This document shows, one piece after another, positions 1 to 6,585 of a stretch of 35,885 nucleotides of DNA. The translations under genes were made by a program, and so were the position numbers. The notes below the pieces were generated by a model. That model was not told the DNA's origin. It searched no databases and was given only the letters and a program-made list of their open reading frames with translations. The stretch is taken from contig SHLT01000019.1 in assembly GCA_004282875.1 (NCBI GenBank), positions 1 through 35,885 of the forward strand, given 5' to 3'. Source of the DNA: Chromatiales bacterium (GTDB taxonomy: Bacteria; Pseudomonadota; Gammaproteobacteria; Steroidobacterales; Woeseiaceae). Each line of letters starts with the position of its first letter. Within the stretch, counting starts at the first letter, position 1.

Positions 1-127
1 GCGTGATGTCGACCGTGAAGTCCACCATCCCCCAGTTGGAAGCCAACTCGGTGAATGTCCAGGGACTTAATACGTGAAACAGGAGCGAGCCAACGACGAG
101 CAGAATCAGAACAACGGCTAACGGCAT
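1..127 (-). CDS. Cytochrome c oxidase subunit II-like protein, N-terminal fragment (cut by window edge)
   Basis: Only the first 42 codons lie in the window, starting at the ATG at 127. The translation opens with a hydrophobic helix (MPLAVVLILLVVGSLLFHVL), followed by SPWTFTELASNWGMVDFTVD. That helix plus an SPW..T..ASNWG..D.T segment is typical of the start of a subgroup of haem-copper oxidase subunit II proteins, which place the CuA domain in the periplasm. The CuA ligands would lie outside the window, so the assignment rests on the leader region alone. A G-rich stretch at about 138-143 could serve as a weak ribosome binding site. It is co-directional with the anti-sigma-like gene upstream but separated by 93 bp, so it may have its own promoter. 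Confidence is moderate because so little of the protein is visible. Confidence 0.55.
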   Translation of the reverse strand, partial: MPLAVVLILLVVGSLLFHVLSPWTFTELASNWGMVDFTVDIT

Positions 128-220
128 ACGACGTACAACCCCCGGTGTTGGTTATTTTTTTCTTCTTTCCCCTCTAATCAACATACCGGAAGAGATACGT
201 GTTTTCCACAATATAGATAG

Positions 221-613
221 TTAAAGACCGATATCTTTCTTGACTTTTTCCTCGGCTTTCTTCAGGTCCGACTGCAGCCGGTCCAGTTCTTCCTGCAGCG
301 GTGCCGTCAGCATCGCGGTTTCGGCCTTGAGGTCGATCGGCGGCACCGTGGCGACCAGGTCGACGGGCGGAATGTCCTGTCGCTCCGGCGCACGCAGGTT
401 GACGATCGCGATCACGGCGATGGCCGCGGCGATGCCGGTAATCGTGCTCGCCCACCAGAACAGGGGTGGCCGGGCGATGGGAGCCGGTCGCCGGGCTTCG
501 GCCTCGGGCGTTACGGCCCGCAGGGAAGCGTCGATACGACGATCGAGCTCGTCGGACACGGAAACGTCGATGCGCTCTGCGTCGGCGCGTAGTTGCTTGG
601 CAAGTTTATCCAT
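221..613 (-). CDS. Single-pass membrane anti-sigma-like protein
   Basis: A 130-residue protein encoded directly after the ECF sigma gene. The ATG at 613 overlaps the sigma stop codon (606-608), which suggests translational coupling; an ATG nine codons further upstream is possible but would lie inside the sigma gene. Residues 1-48 are charged and helical and would be cytoplasmic. Residues 51-73 form one membrane helix (begins LFWWASTITG). The periplasmic tail has a Pro-rich linker and then a Glu/Lys-rich coiled coil at about 104-127. There is no HxxxCxxC zinc-binding anti-sigma motif. Position and topology suggest it holds the partner sigma factor at the membrane. This is inference; no known family was recognised. 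Confidence 0.6.
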   Translation of the reverse strand: MDKLAKQLRADAERIDVSVSDELDRRIDASLRAVTPEAEARRPAPIARPPLFWWASTITGIAAAIAVIAIVNLRAPERQDIPPVDLVATVPPIDLKAETAMLTAPLQEELDRLQSDLKKAEEKVKKDIGL

Positions 614-1157
614 AGGCTTCACTTTTGTCGGCGGCGTCATTCATGTGCGTTTCGAGCACGCGCCGCCCTCTCATCAGGTTTACTTTGGCCCACGATGTGG
701 AACGATCGAGAGCCTTGGCTATGTCTTTGACTGACATGTCCTCGGCATATCGCAGCCACATGGCCGCATAGACTTCATCATTGAGTACTTCTCGCGCGCT
801 GAGCCAGAGATTGTCGGATTCCGAATCGACGATGCACTGCTGCAGCGGGTCATTTTCCTCGTCTCGCAGGTCACCCACGATGGCAACATCGGCGAGGTCG
901 GGGCTGCGCAGCTTTGCCGCATTGCGAATCGCAATGCGGTACAGCCAGGTGCTGAAGCGCCAGCGCGAATCGTAGGAATGCAGGTACCGGAACGCATTGA
1001 TCAGCGTGTCCTGCAACACGTCTTCGGCATCGGCGTAGCTTGGGCTGCGCGTCAGCAGGAAGCGCAGCAGGCGCTCCCGGTAGCCACGAACGAGATCCGC
1101 GAACGCATCCGCGGATCCCGCTTTCGCGGCGGCAATCAGTTTGAGTTCGTCAGTCAC
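606..1157 (-). CDS. ECF-type RNA polymerase sigma factor (sigma-70 family)
   Basis: About 183 residues. Region 2 (roughly residues 18-80) contains the DAEDVLQDTLINAF core-binding segment and the RWRFSTWLYRIAIRNA segment expected to contact the -10 element. Region 4 (roughly 118-172) contains the helix-turn-helix MSVKDIAKALDRSTSWAKVN, expected to read the -35 element. It lacks regions 1 and 3, as ECF sigmas do. The chosen GTG at 1157 overlaps the stop of the preceding gene in a GTGA arrangement; a TTG at 1175 is an alternative that adds six residues. The following anti-sigma-like gene also overlaps. The three genes thus form a tightly coupled unit, probably autoregulated. Its signal and regulon cannot be read from the sequence. 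Confidence 0.88.
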   Translation of the reverse strand: MTDELKLIAAAKAGSADAFADLVRGYRERLLRFLLTRSPSYADAEDVLQDTLINAFRYLHSYDSRWRFSTWLYRIAIRNAAKLRSPDLADVAIVGDLRDEENDPLQQCIVDSESDNLWLSAREVLNDEVYAAMWLRYAEDMSVKDIAKALDRSTSWAKVNLMRGRRVLETHMNDAADKSEAYG

Positions 1158-2082
1158 CGAGCGTCTGTACGACAAGTTCCGGAGCCACGGCCAGCGACAG
1201 GCTCAGGCTGTTGCCCTTGGCCTCGATGCGAGTGCCCTTCAACACGGCCGCCGTCTCGGGATCCATCTCGTCGTCGAAGGACATCAGGCTGATCAGGCCG
1301 CGCGCCACGCTGGCCAGCGACTCTGCCATCTCGGCCTCTGTCGTGATCAGCTTGGCTTCTATCGCCAGCTTGTTCGCTGCGGCTGATATCAGGAACGCCA
1401 CCTGCTCGGTATTGCGCAGGATGTTCGAATCCCACTCGTCGATCATTCCCGACTTCATGCCGGCCTGCACAAGTGCTTTCTCAGCCGTCAGCACCATGAG
1501 CGCGCCATCCACGCTTCGACTTCCGCTCACCCTGCCGTTGTTGTCGAGCAGCGCCTTCATGTGGTTCTCGGTCGACGTAATGATGACCTTATTCTTCACG
1601 TCCATAGAGATCCAGGACTCCTCGCCCAACGACTCGATCTTGAAGCCGACGGTGCCGGCCTCGTAGACAACGTCTTCGTCCACCGAATCATCGCCACCGA
1701 AGTGGTAGTACGTCTTGCCATCCGACTTCAGCGGGCTGATGTCTCCACCCGACGCGATGAACGCCATGATGACGTCGCGCGTTTCCTGGCTCATGTTGCC
1801 GTCGATGATGAGCACCGCACCGTCTTCGCCGGTCGAATACGACGTGACTTGGTCGATCTCCTTCTCCACATCGATACCGGCGTCTTCCCGGATATCCTCG
1901 AGCACCTCTTCGCGTAGCCAGTCGTACATTGGCGTACCCGGTCCACCGGAACGCATTTGCTCAAGGTCAACATAGAAATACCAGTAGGCGCCGCCCGGAA
2001 CCGAACTCGCGTCGGCGACCGCGACGGCCGGCAGCGACAGCATCACCGCAACCAGCAGCATCTTGAATTTACCCATCATCAC
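1150..2082 (-). CDS. Secreted protein of unknown function, first gene of the ECF sigma module
   Basis: 310 residues beginning with a Sec signal peptide (hydrophobic LLVAVMLSLPAVAVADA, cleavage expected near residue 24). The mature part is acidic, has no cysteine cluster or recognisable catalytic motif, and looks like a soluble periplasmic domain of mixed strands and helices. Three ATG codons in tandem sit at the start; GAGG about 6-9 bases upstream of the first one supports 2082. The stop codon overlaps the sigma factor start, so the two are probably translated together. An exported protein placed first in a sigma/anti-sigma operon could be a sensor, a modulator of the anti-sigma factor, or a main target of the regulon. 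I do not recognise the family. Confidence 0.7.
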   Translation of the reverse strand: MMMGKFKMLLVAVMLSLPAVAVADASSVPGGAYWYFYVDLEQMRSGGPGTPMYDWLREEVLEDIREDAGIDVEKEIDQVTSYSTGEDGAVLIIDGNMSQETRDVIMAFIASGGDISPLKSDGKTYYHFGGDDSVDEDVVYEAGTVGFKIESLGEESWISMDVKNKVIITSTENHMKALLDNNGRVSGSRSVDGALMVLTAEKALVQAGMKSGMIDEWDSNILRNTEQVAFLISAAANKLAIEAKLITTEAEMAESLASVARGLISLMSFDDEMDPETAAVLKGTRIEAKGNSLSLSLAVAPELVVQTLGD

Positions 2083-2106
2083 ACCCTCAAAAAGATTTCG
2101 TATCTG

Positions 2107-2146
2107 CTTATAGGGCCGCGGGGCCGATTTGGTTACAAATCAGGCC
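2107..2146 (-). promoter_or_regulatory. Possible ECF-type promoter overlapping a hairpin, upstream of the sigma module
   Basis: Read on the minus strand, TGTAACC (2137-2131) is followed after 17 bases by CTATAAG (2113-2107), placing a start site about 20 bases before the ATG at 2082. The AAC-containing -35 resembles ECF promoters and would fit autoregulation. The -35 lies inside an inverted repeat: GGCC-GATTTG (2122-2131), a 4-base loop, CAAATC-A-GGCC (2136-2146). The hairpin sits just past the end of the metalloprotease gene but has no T-tract on the minus strand, so it is a poor terminator there. Both readings are inferred from motifs only. Confidence 0.28.
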
Positions 2147-2158
2147 GGTTTTTAAGGA

Positions 2159-4570
2159 TTAACCGATGGGTGAACCGGGCGGCACAACCGCCGGCGTGAG
2201 TGCCTTTATAGCCTCCGGGTTTTCCATCAGCCGCTGAATCTCGTGCTCGGCGAAACGGTACTGCGCGCGCAGGGCGCTGTCGCCCGAACCGCGCCGCGAC
2301 AACCAGTCCTGCAGCTCACTGACAGCCACGTAGGCTTTTGCCCGCACGTCGGCGTCGGCACTGGTATCGAACGCGAGACCCAGCAGGCCGTACAGCACCT
2401 GCATATTCGTTTGCCGCTGGATCGCAGCTTCAACCCCCTTCAGAGGTTCCGCGTACCAGCTCGCATTGAGGAGGCCCTGGACCACAGATTCGAAACCGAT
2501 GGCGCCTGCACGCTCGAGGCGGGCTGCCCTGCCCCGGTCCAGCAGCACCTGCAGCGTGAGGGCAACTGCGCTGCGCGCCGGCGCAATCGCATCGAAGTTT
2601 ATGCCCGTCATGCCGCTAAAGGTTTCGCGAGACTTCGGGTTGTTCGGCACGCGCGGCGTAATCGTCTCCACGAGTTCCTGCGGCAAGCGCAGAACGCCCG
2701 GGTCGAGCGTTCCCAGCAGTGCGTCGATAGCCTGCTGCTGGCGCGCGACGGCCACAGGGCGTGCCTCTTCCTGGGCATCCCCACGCATGCGGTAGGTGAA
2801 GTGTTGCCCGCCGATGAGCTTGCCGACCGCCTGGATCTGGAAGCGATGCAGCAGGTAGATGGGCACCAGGGTTTCTTCGAGGCTTGCAAGGGGGCGCCCG
2901 ATACGAATGTTGCGCTCGGAAAAGCGCTGCAGCGCAATGCTGCGAACCCGCATGATGTGATCGAGCTCGGCAACGGCATCGGCGCCGTTGTCCCAGAGGT
3001 TGCCGTCCGGATGCGAGCTTCCTGCCGAACGCGAATCTGCGTCCCCGACGTACTTGAAGCCCTGTGCAAGCGTCTCGTCCATGATCTCGCGGCGCGCTGC
3101 GGCCCGATCGACACCATCCGCGAAATCCGCATAGGCATACAAGACGGTCCGCTTGTCCCAGGCGCCGATGCCGACGTCGTAGGCGTCGGACAGGTCGAGT
3201 TCGCCGTCCTCCGTGATGCGGACGAGCGGGAACGGATAGTCCATGACCGAGGCGCGGTCCTGCGTGCTGGCCGCGAAGTTGTGCTCGAAGCCCAGCGTAT
3301 GTCCGACTTCGTGCGCCGACAGCTGGCGAATGCGCGCGAGCGACATCTCGAGCATCTCGGGCGGCACCGAATCGTCCACATAGGGCGCAAGCAAACCTTC
3401 CGCAATCAGGTAATCCTGCCGGACGCGCAGCGAACCGAGCGAGACGTGGCCCTTGAGAATCTCGCCCGTGCGCGGGTCGAGCACGGAGGATCCGTAAGAC
3501 CAGCCGCGGGTCGAGCGATGCACCCACTGAATAACGTTGTAGCGCACATCCATCGGATCCGCCCCGTCGGGCAGCATCTCGACGCGATAGGCATCTTTGT
3601 AGCCGGCTGCCTCGAATGCCTCGGCCCACCAGCGAGCACCGTCGAGCAGCGCGGAGCGCACAGGTTCGGGCGCGCCGCGATCGAGGTAATAAACGATCGG
3701 CTCGACGGCTTCGCTGACAGCGGCCGACGGATCGACTTTTTCGAGGCGGTGACGGCGGCCGAAATCAACCACCATCGACTCGCCGATCGGCGTCGCGTAG
3801 TCGGCAAAACCGCCGGCATCGTAACGCATGCCGATCACGCCGGCACGAGGCTCGTAGGGCAGCGGTTCGTAATTGTCATCCGGCAGGCGAATGAAGGAAT
3901 GATGCACATGCACGGTCAGCGCCGTCGTGTCGGGAACCACGGTCGGGAGGTGCGGCCCTGTCGCCTTGCCGACCAGCGTGACCACGGCTTCGATCTCGGT
4001 GTTGTCGGGAAACGCTTTCGTACGCGGCAGATAGATAGCCGAACGCGATGCGTCGATGGTGTACAGGCCTTCGCCTGCACTGGCGAGCCGCGACGCCAGG
4101 CCATGTGCATCACGCACGAAGAATTCAGTCGCGTCGATAATCGTGGCATCGGGAGCGTCGTCGAGGTCAGTAAAGCCCCAGATCACCGAGCGCGCAAATG
4201 ACTCCTCGATAGCCTGGCGCTCGTCCTCGTTGTCGCTTCGCGCACGGTACTGGAGGTTGTCCTCCACGAGCAGCACCTTCGGCCCGCTGCGCAGAAAGCG
4301 CACCACTTTCGTCGACCCGAGCTGACCACGATCGAGCCCGAGGTCGTTCGAGCCCACGCCGCGCGGCAGCGAAGACTGGTAGATGAACGGCGTATCGAAC
4401 GCGTCGACGCGAACCAGCATGCGGCCGCTATCCTCGTCCCACCAGGTATCGACAAACCCCTCGAACGACTGGTATTCCGCCAGCATCAGCGGCTTGTCCT
4501 GGCCGTGGCCGGGTGCACTCGCCAGCAGCAGATACAGCGCAAGAGTCCAGTACAGGAAACGGTTTGGCAT
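2159..4570 (-). CDS. Secreted zinc-dependent metalloprotease (metzincin type, DUF5117/DUF4953-like)
   Basis: 803 residues with an N-terminal signal peptide (LYWTLALYLLLASAPGHGQ). The zinc-binding motif HEVGHTLGFEHN lies at residues 420-431 (ligands H420, H424, H430; catalytic E421), followed by SVMDYP at 441-446, whose M443 would be the metzincin Met-turn. The roughly 300 residues before the motif (starting WWDEDSGRMLVRVDAFDTPF) match the N-terminal region of the DUF5117/DUF4953 zinc metalloprotease family, and the length fits. It should act in the periplasm or outside the cell; the substrate is unknown. It lies 44 bp after pssA on the same strand and may be cotranscribed with it. A long reading frame on the opposite strand is a composition artefact. 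Confidence 0.88.
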   Translation of the reverse strand: MPNRFLYWTLALYLLLASAPGHGQDKPLMLAEYQSFEGFVDTWWDEDSGRMLVRVDAFDTPFIYQSSLPRGVGSNDLGLDRGQLGSTKVVRFLRSGPKVLLVEDNLQYRARSDNEDERQAIEESFARSVIWGFTDLDDAPDATIIDATEFFVRDAHGLASRLASAGEGLYTIDASRSAIYLPRTKAFPDNTEIEAVVTLVGKATGPHLPTVVPDTTALTVHVHHSFIRLPDDNYEPLPYEPRAGVIGMRYDAGGFADYATPIGESMVVDFGRRHRLEKVDPSAAVSEAVEPIVYYLDRGAPEPVRSALLDGARWWAEAFEAAGYKDAYRVEMLPDGADPMDVRYNVIQWVHRSTRGWSYGSSVLDPRTGEILKGHVSLGSLRVRQDYLIAEGLLAPYVDDSVPPEMLEMSLARIRQLSAHEVGHTLGFEHNFAASTQDRASVMDYPFPLVRITEDGELDLSDAYDVGIGAWDKRTVLYAYADFADGVDRAAARREIMDETLAQGFKYVGDADSRSAGSSHPDGNLWDNGADAVAELDHIMRVRSIALQRFSERNIRIGRPLASLEETLVPIYLLHRFQIQAVGKLIGGQHFTYRMRGDAQEEARPVAVARQQQAIDALLGTLDPGVLRLPQELVETITPRVPNNPKSRETFSGMTGINFDAIAPARSAVALTLQVLLDRGRAARLERAGAIGFESVVQGLLNASWYAEPLKGVEAAIQRQTNMQVLYGLLGLAFDTSADADVRAKAYVAVSELQDWLSRRGSGDSALRAQYRFAEHEIQRLMENPEAIKALTPAVVPPGSPIG

Positions 4571-4614
4571 TGACTACTCCTTGGGTCGCCAGGCAGAAGA
4601 GCCGGCGCTTTGTC

Positions 4615-5343
4615 TCAGGATTCGCGCGTAATGCGTCCGACGATAATCCCCGTAACCAGCGTGACAATTCCGATGAGTAACAGGACCTCGGGCCAGCTGC
4701 GCGTGATGCCGCAGTAGTAGACCACGAGAATCACCGACCCCTGGAAGATGTTCATCGCCAGGTTGTTGCGTCTGACGGCCTTGGGAAAACGCAGCCGCGA
4801 AATCATCAGCAAGGCAAGCACAAACATCAGCACGGGCAGGTACAGCTGCAGGGGCAGCAGCGACGCGACATCGGGGTGATGTATCAGTACGAGTACGACG
4901 GCCGGTACCATGCCGCCACCGGCCGCGGTAATCGGCACCCCGGCGAACCAGCCGCTCGTCGGCTGGTCGGAGGTCAGGTTAAAGCGCGCGAGCCGCATGG
5001 CGCCGGTGAGCGCGAAGACGCCGATGGCAACGAGCAGTACCCAGAACTGGTCCGAGTCAAGCTCGATGCCCCCGATCTGCAGACCGGCATTAAGTACCAG
5101 CACCGCAGGCGCAACACCAAAAGAAACGAGATCCGCCATCGAGTCGAACTCGGCGCCGAAATCGGAGGTCGCCTTCAGCAGACGGGCCGAAAGACCGTCC
5201 ATCACGTCCAGCAAACCACACCAGACGATGAACCAGGCCGCGAGTTCGAGTTCGCCGAGCTGTGTCGTCACGATCGACGCCACGCCAAGCATCAGGCTCA
5301 GTGCGGTGAAACCATTGGGTACGGTATAGCGAAGACGGCTCAA
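4615..5343 (-). CDS. pssA: CDP-diacylglycerol--serine O-phosphatidyltransferase
   Basis: 242 residues. PssA joins CDP-diacylglycerol and L-serine to make phosphatidylserine, the precursor of phosphatidylethanolamine, in the inner membrane. The CDP-alcohol phosphotransferase signature is intact: D46, D49-G50, A53-R54, G63, D67 and D71 in DVMDGLSARLLKATSDFG and the residues after it. Several hydrophobic helices follow. The N-terminus YTVPNGFTALSLMLGV is typical of the multi-spanning, non-E. coli type of PssA. The start is TTG at 5343 because no earlier ATG is in frame; AGAGG and GGAAAG precede it. The 265-bp palindromic element ends only 24 bp upstream of the start, so any pssA promoter must lie in or beyond that element, or the gene is read through from upstream. 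Confidence 0.92.
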   Translation of the reverse strand: MSRLRYTVPNGFTALSLMLGVASIVTTQLGELELAAWFIVWCGLLDVMDGLSARLLKATSDFGAEFDSMADLVSFGVAPAVLVLNAGLQIGGIELDSDQFWVLLVAIGVFALTGAMRLARFNLTSDQPTSGWFAGVPITAAGGGMVPAVVLVLIHHPDVASLLPLQLYLPVLMFVLALLMISRLRFPKAVRRNNLAMNIFQGSVILVVYYCGITRSWPEVLLLIGIVTLVTGIIVGRITRES

Positions 5344-5397
5344 GGGCTTTCCAACCTCTTGTTATTTGGGTCTGACAACACTAAGCAGATAAGCACT

Positions 5398-5496
5398 GTT
5401 ATGGCCAAGAAGGCGCCAATCAAGGCGCGACGAGCGCAGTTTGGTAATTCCAAATAAGCGAGAAGTAACACAGAGTGGCGCCTTCTTGGCCATAAC
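5398..5496. repeat. Left lobe (hairpin B) of the palindromic element
   Basis: A perfect 21-bp stem joins 5398-5418 to 5476-5496. The 57-nt interior carries a mini-hairpin TTTGG-TAATT-CCAAA at 5440-5454, centred exactly on the lobe midpoint (5447), flanked by 21 largely unpaired bases on each side. The left arm would read as an 18-codon basic peptide from ATG 5401 to a stop ending at 5457, but no ribosome binding site precedes it, so it is not called as a gene. Confidence 0.9.
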
Positions 5497-5503
5497 CCGA
5501 AGG

Positions 5504-5602
5504 GCCGGGGCTATTTTTACGCCCGCCGGCGTTATCAGTCGCTCATATAGAACTACTATACGTCACTCCTTCTGCCTTGCCGGGCGTAAAAATAGCTCCG
5601 GC
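5504..5602. repeat. Right lobe (hairpin C) of the palindromic element
   Basis: A 22-bp stem joins 5504-5525 to 5581-5602 with one exception, G5509 opposite T5597 (a G-U wobble if transcribed on the plus strand). The 55-nt interior has a mini-hairpin TATAG-AACTA-CTATA at 5546-5560, centred exactly on the lobe midpoint (5553), with 20 bases on each side. Its interior, reverse-complemented, aligns with the left lobe interior without gaps over 54 nt (34 identities), while its stem sequence is different. Confidence 0.9.
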
Positions 5603-5687
5603 AGTGCTTATCTGCTTAGTGTTGCCAGACCCGATGCCCCATTCTGCATCCGGTGGCCGTGATTATCCACCGCTCACCCGGGAATTG

Positions 5688-6569
5688 TCAGCCACCCCAC
5701 CACCGGGCGCCGCGCACAGGGGCGCCGGTGCCGGTAATACCGACGGGCCCCCTTGGCACGGTTAGCTGCATGCGCGTTCCGTCGCGGTTGATCTCGATGA
5801 CGACATCTTCTCCCCGATTGCCCTGCATCGTCAGGTTGCGGAGGTCCGAAACACTGAATACCCGCTCGCCGTTGTAGTTGACAATCTCGTCGCCCGGCAG
5901 CAACCCGGCACTGCCGCCCGGGGACCCATCGAGAACCTGCGTAATGCTAACCGCCGTCGGCTGGCCCTGGGCTTCCAGGTAGCGCGTGTAGGCGTCGTCT
6001 CCGATTTGGCTACGGAGGATTGACTGCGGGTCGCCGGCCGCTGCGAACGGATCCAGCGCCTCACCCTGTCTTTGTGCGTCCCACGACGCCTCCAGGGCCT
6101 TGTAAGCGGCTTCGGACTCGAGCTGCAGGATCCGGCGCGCTTCATCTTCGGCGAAACCGCCTTCCACCATGCGCCCGACACGACGCTCCTGGTAATTCCT
6201 CATCCACTCGACGGTCCCGCGCGACGACCTGCGTTCGTTCCTGCGCGCCTCGCGCTGGCGCTCAGCCTCGGCTTCCAGTTCAGCCCGGGTTTGCTGTTCC
6301 AGCGCGGCCCGGCCTCCGGACCCATCGAGGCGCTCAATTTCTTCGAACAGCAGCGCCAGCGTATCTTCGAGGGCGAAGCGCGCATCGCGTTCTTCAGCAA
6401 TGATCTGCTCGAGCCGCAACAACCGGTCCTCGGCGCTCGCTTCGTCAGGTAGCGCTCCAGCCCGTGATGCGACGGGCTGGTCAGCCGCCGGCTGCTCGCC
6501 GCCGAACCACGCCCCCACCGCGAATCCGGCGAGCAGGCTGATAACGACTCCGAGCGCGACCTTGTTCAT
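5688..6569 (-). CDS. Membrane-anchored PDZ-domain protein with coiled coil
   Basis: 293 residues. Residues 1-22 form a signal anchor (begins MNKVALGVVISLLAGFAVGA). Residues about 45-140 are Glu/Arg-rich and predicted to be coiled coil. Residues about 195-280 form a PDZ domain with ITQVLDGSPGGSAGLLPGDE, the usual hydrophobic-x-GSPA-x-AGL-x-GD pattern, and a following beta-strand YNGERVFSVSDLRNL. There is no protease domain, so it is more likely an adaptor or scaffold than a DegP-type enzyme; the PDZ resembles those of type II secretion GspC and S1C proteases. It follows the M48-TPR gene by 16 bp and is probably cotranscribed, suggesting a periplasmic quality-control pair. The function is inferred. 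Confidence 0.82.
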   Translation of the reverse strand: MNKVALGVVISLLAGFAVGAWFGGEQPAADQPVASRAGALPDEASAEDRLLRLEQIIAEERDARFALEDTLALLFEEIERLDGSGGRAALEQQTRAELEAEAERQREARRNERRSSRGTVEWMRNYQERRVGRMVEGGFAEDEARRILQLESEAAYKALEASWDAQRQGEALDPFAAAGDPQSILRSQIGDDAYTRYLEAQGQPTAVSITQVLDGSPGGSAGLLPGDEIVNYNGERVFSVSDLRNLTMQGNRGEDVVIEINRDGTRMQLTVPRGPVGITGTGAPVRGARWWGG

Positions 6570-6585
6570 AAAACGACCCTTTTCC

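Larger units (their letters stand above)
5368..5632. repeat. 265-bp three-way-junction palindromic element (two inverted 129-nt half-elements)
   Basis: This non-coding stretch fills most of the 344-bp gap between pssA and the PDZ gene. Outer arms 5368-5397 and 5603-5632 are inverted repeats pairing at 29 of 30 positions; the one mismatch is A5375 against C5625. Directly inside, with no spacer, lie two lobes of 99 nt each, 5398-5496 and 5504-5602, separated by 7 nt (5497-5503). Each lobe is itself a hairpin. The order is A-B-B'-C-C'-A', able to fold into a Y shape as DNA or RNA. The ends are GGGTCTG and CAGACCC. No target-site duplication is visible, and there is no transposase or reverse transcriptase in the window. 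Possible readings are a MITE or giant BIME-like repeat, a structured RNA, or a protein-binding cruciform. The base pairing is certain; the function is unknown. Confidence 0.93.

Noticed and set aside
2122-2146. Intrinsic terminator of the metalloprotease gene
   Set aside because: The hairpin has a T-run only on the plus strand, while the gene is on the minus strand.
2243-4201. A 652-codon open frame on the plus strand
   Set aside because: It is antisense to the metalloprotease gene, whose zinc motif and signal peptide are clear. The frame lacks a ribosome binding site and its translation is Arg/His-rich low-information sequence, typical of GC-rich antisense frames.
5368-5632. Retron msr-msd RNA or integron attC site
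   Set aside because: There is no reverse transcriptase or integrase gene in the window, the outer stem is much longer than retron a1/a2 repeats, and the RYYYAAC/GTTRRRY core sites of attC are not present at the arms.
5368-5632. Simple intrinsic terminator between the PDZ gene and pssA
   Set aside because: None of the three stems is followed by a T-run on the minus strand at the proper distance, and 265 bp of nested symmetry far exceeds what a terminator needs.
5401-5662. Short open frames inside the palindromic element, including an 18-codon basic peptide and a 73-codon frame
   Set aside because: No ribosome binding site precedes them and their codons coincide with the inverted-repeat arms, so they are explained by the repeat. 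Conserved frames in other copies would reopen the question.
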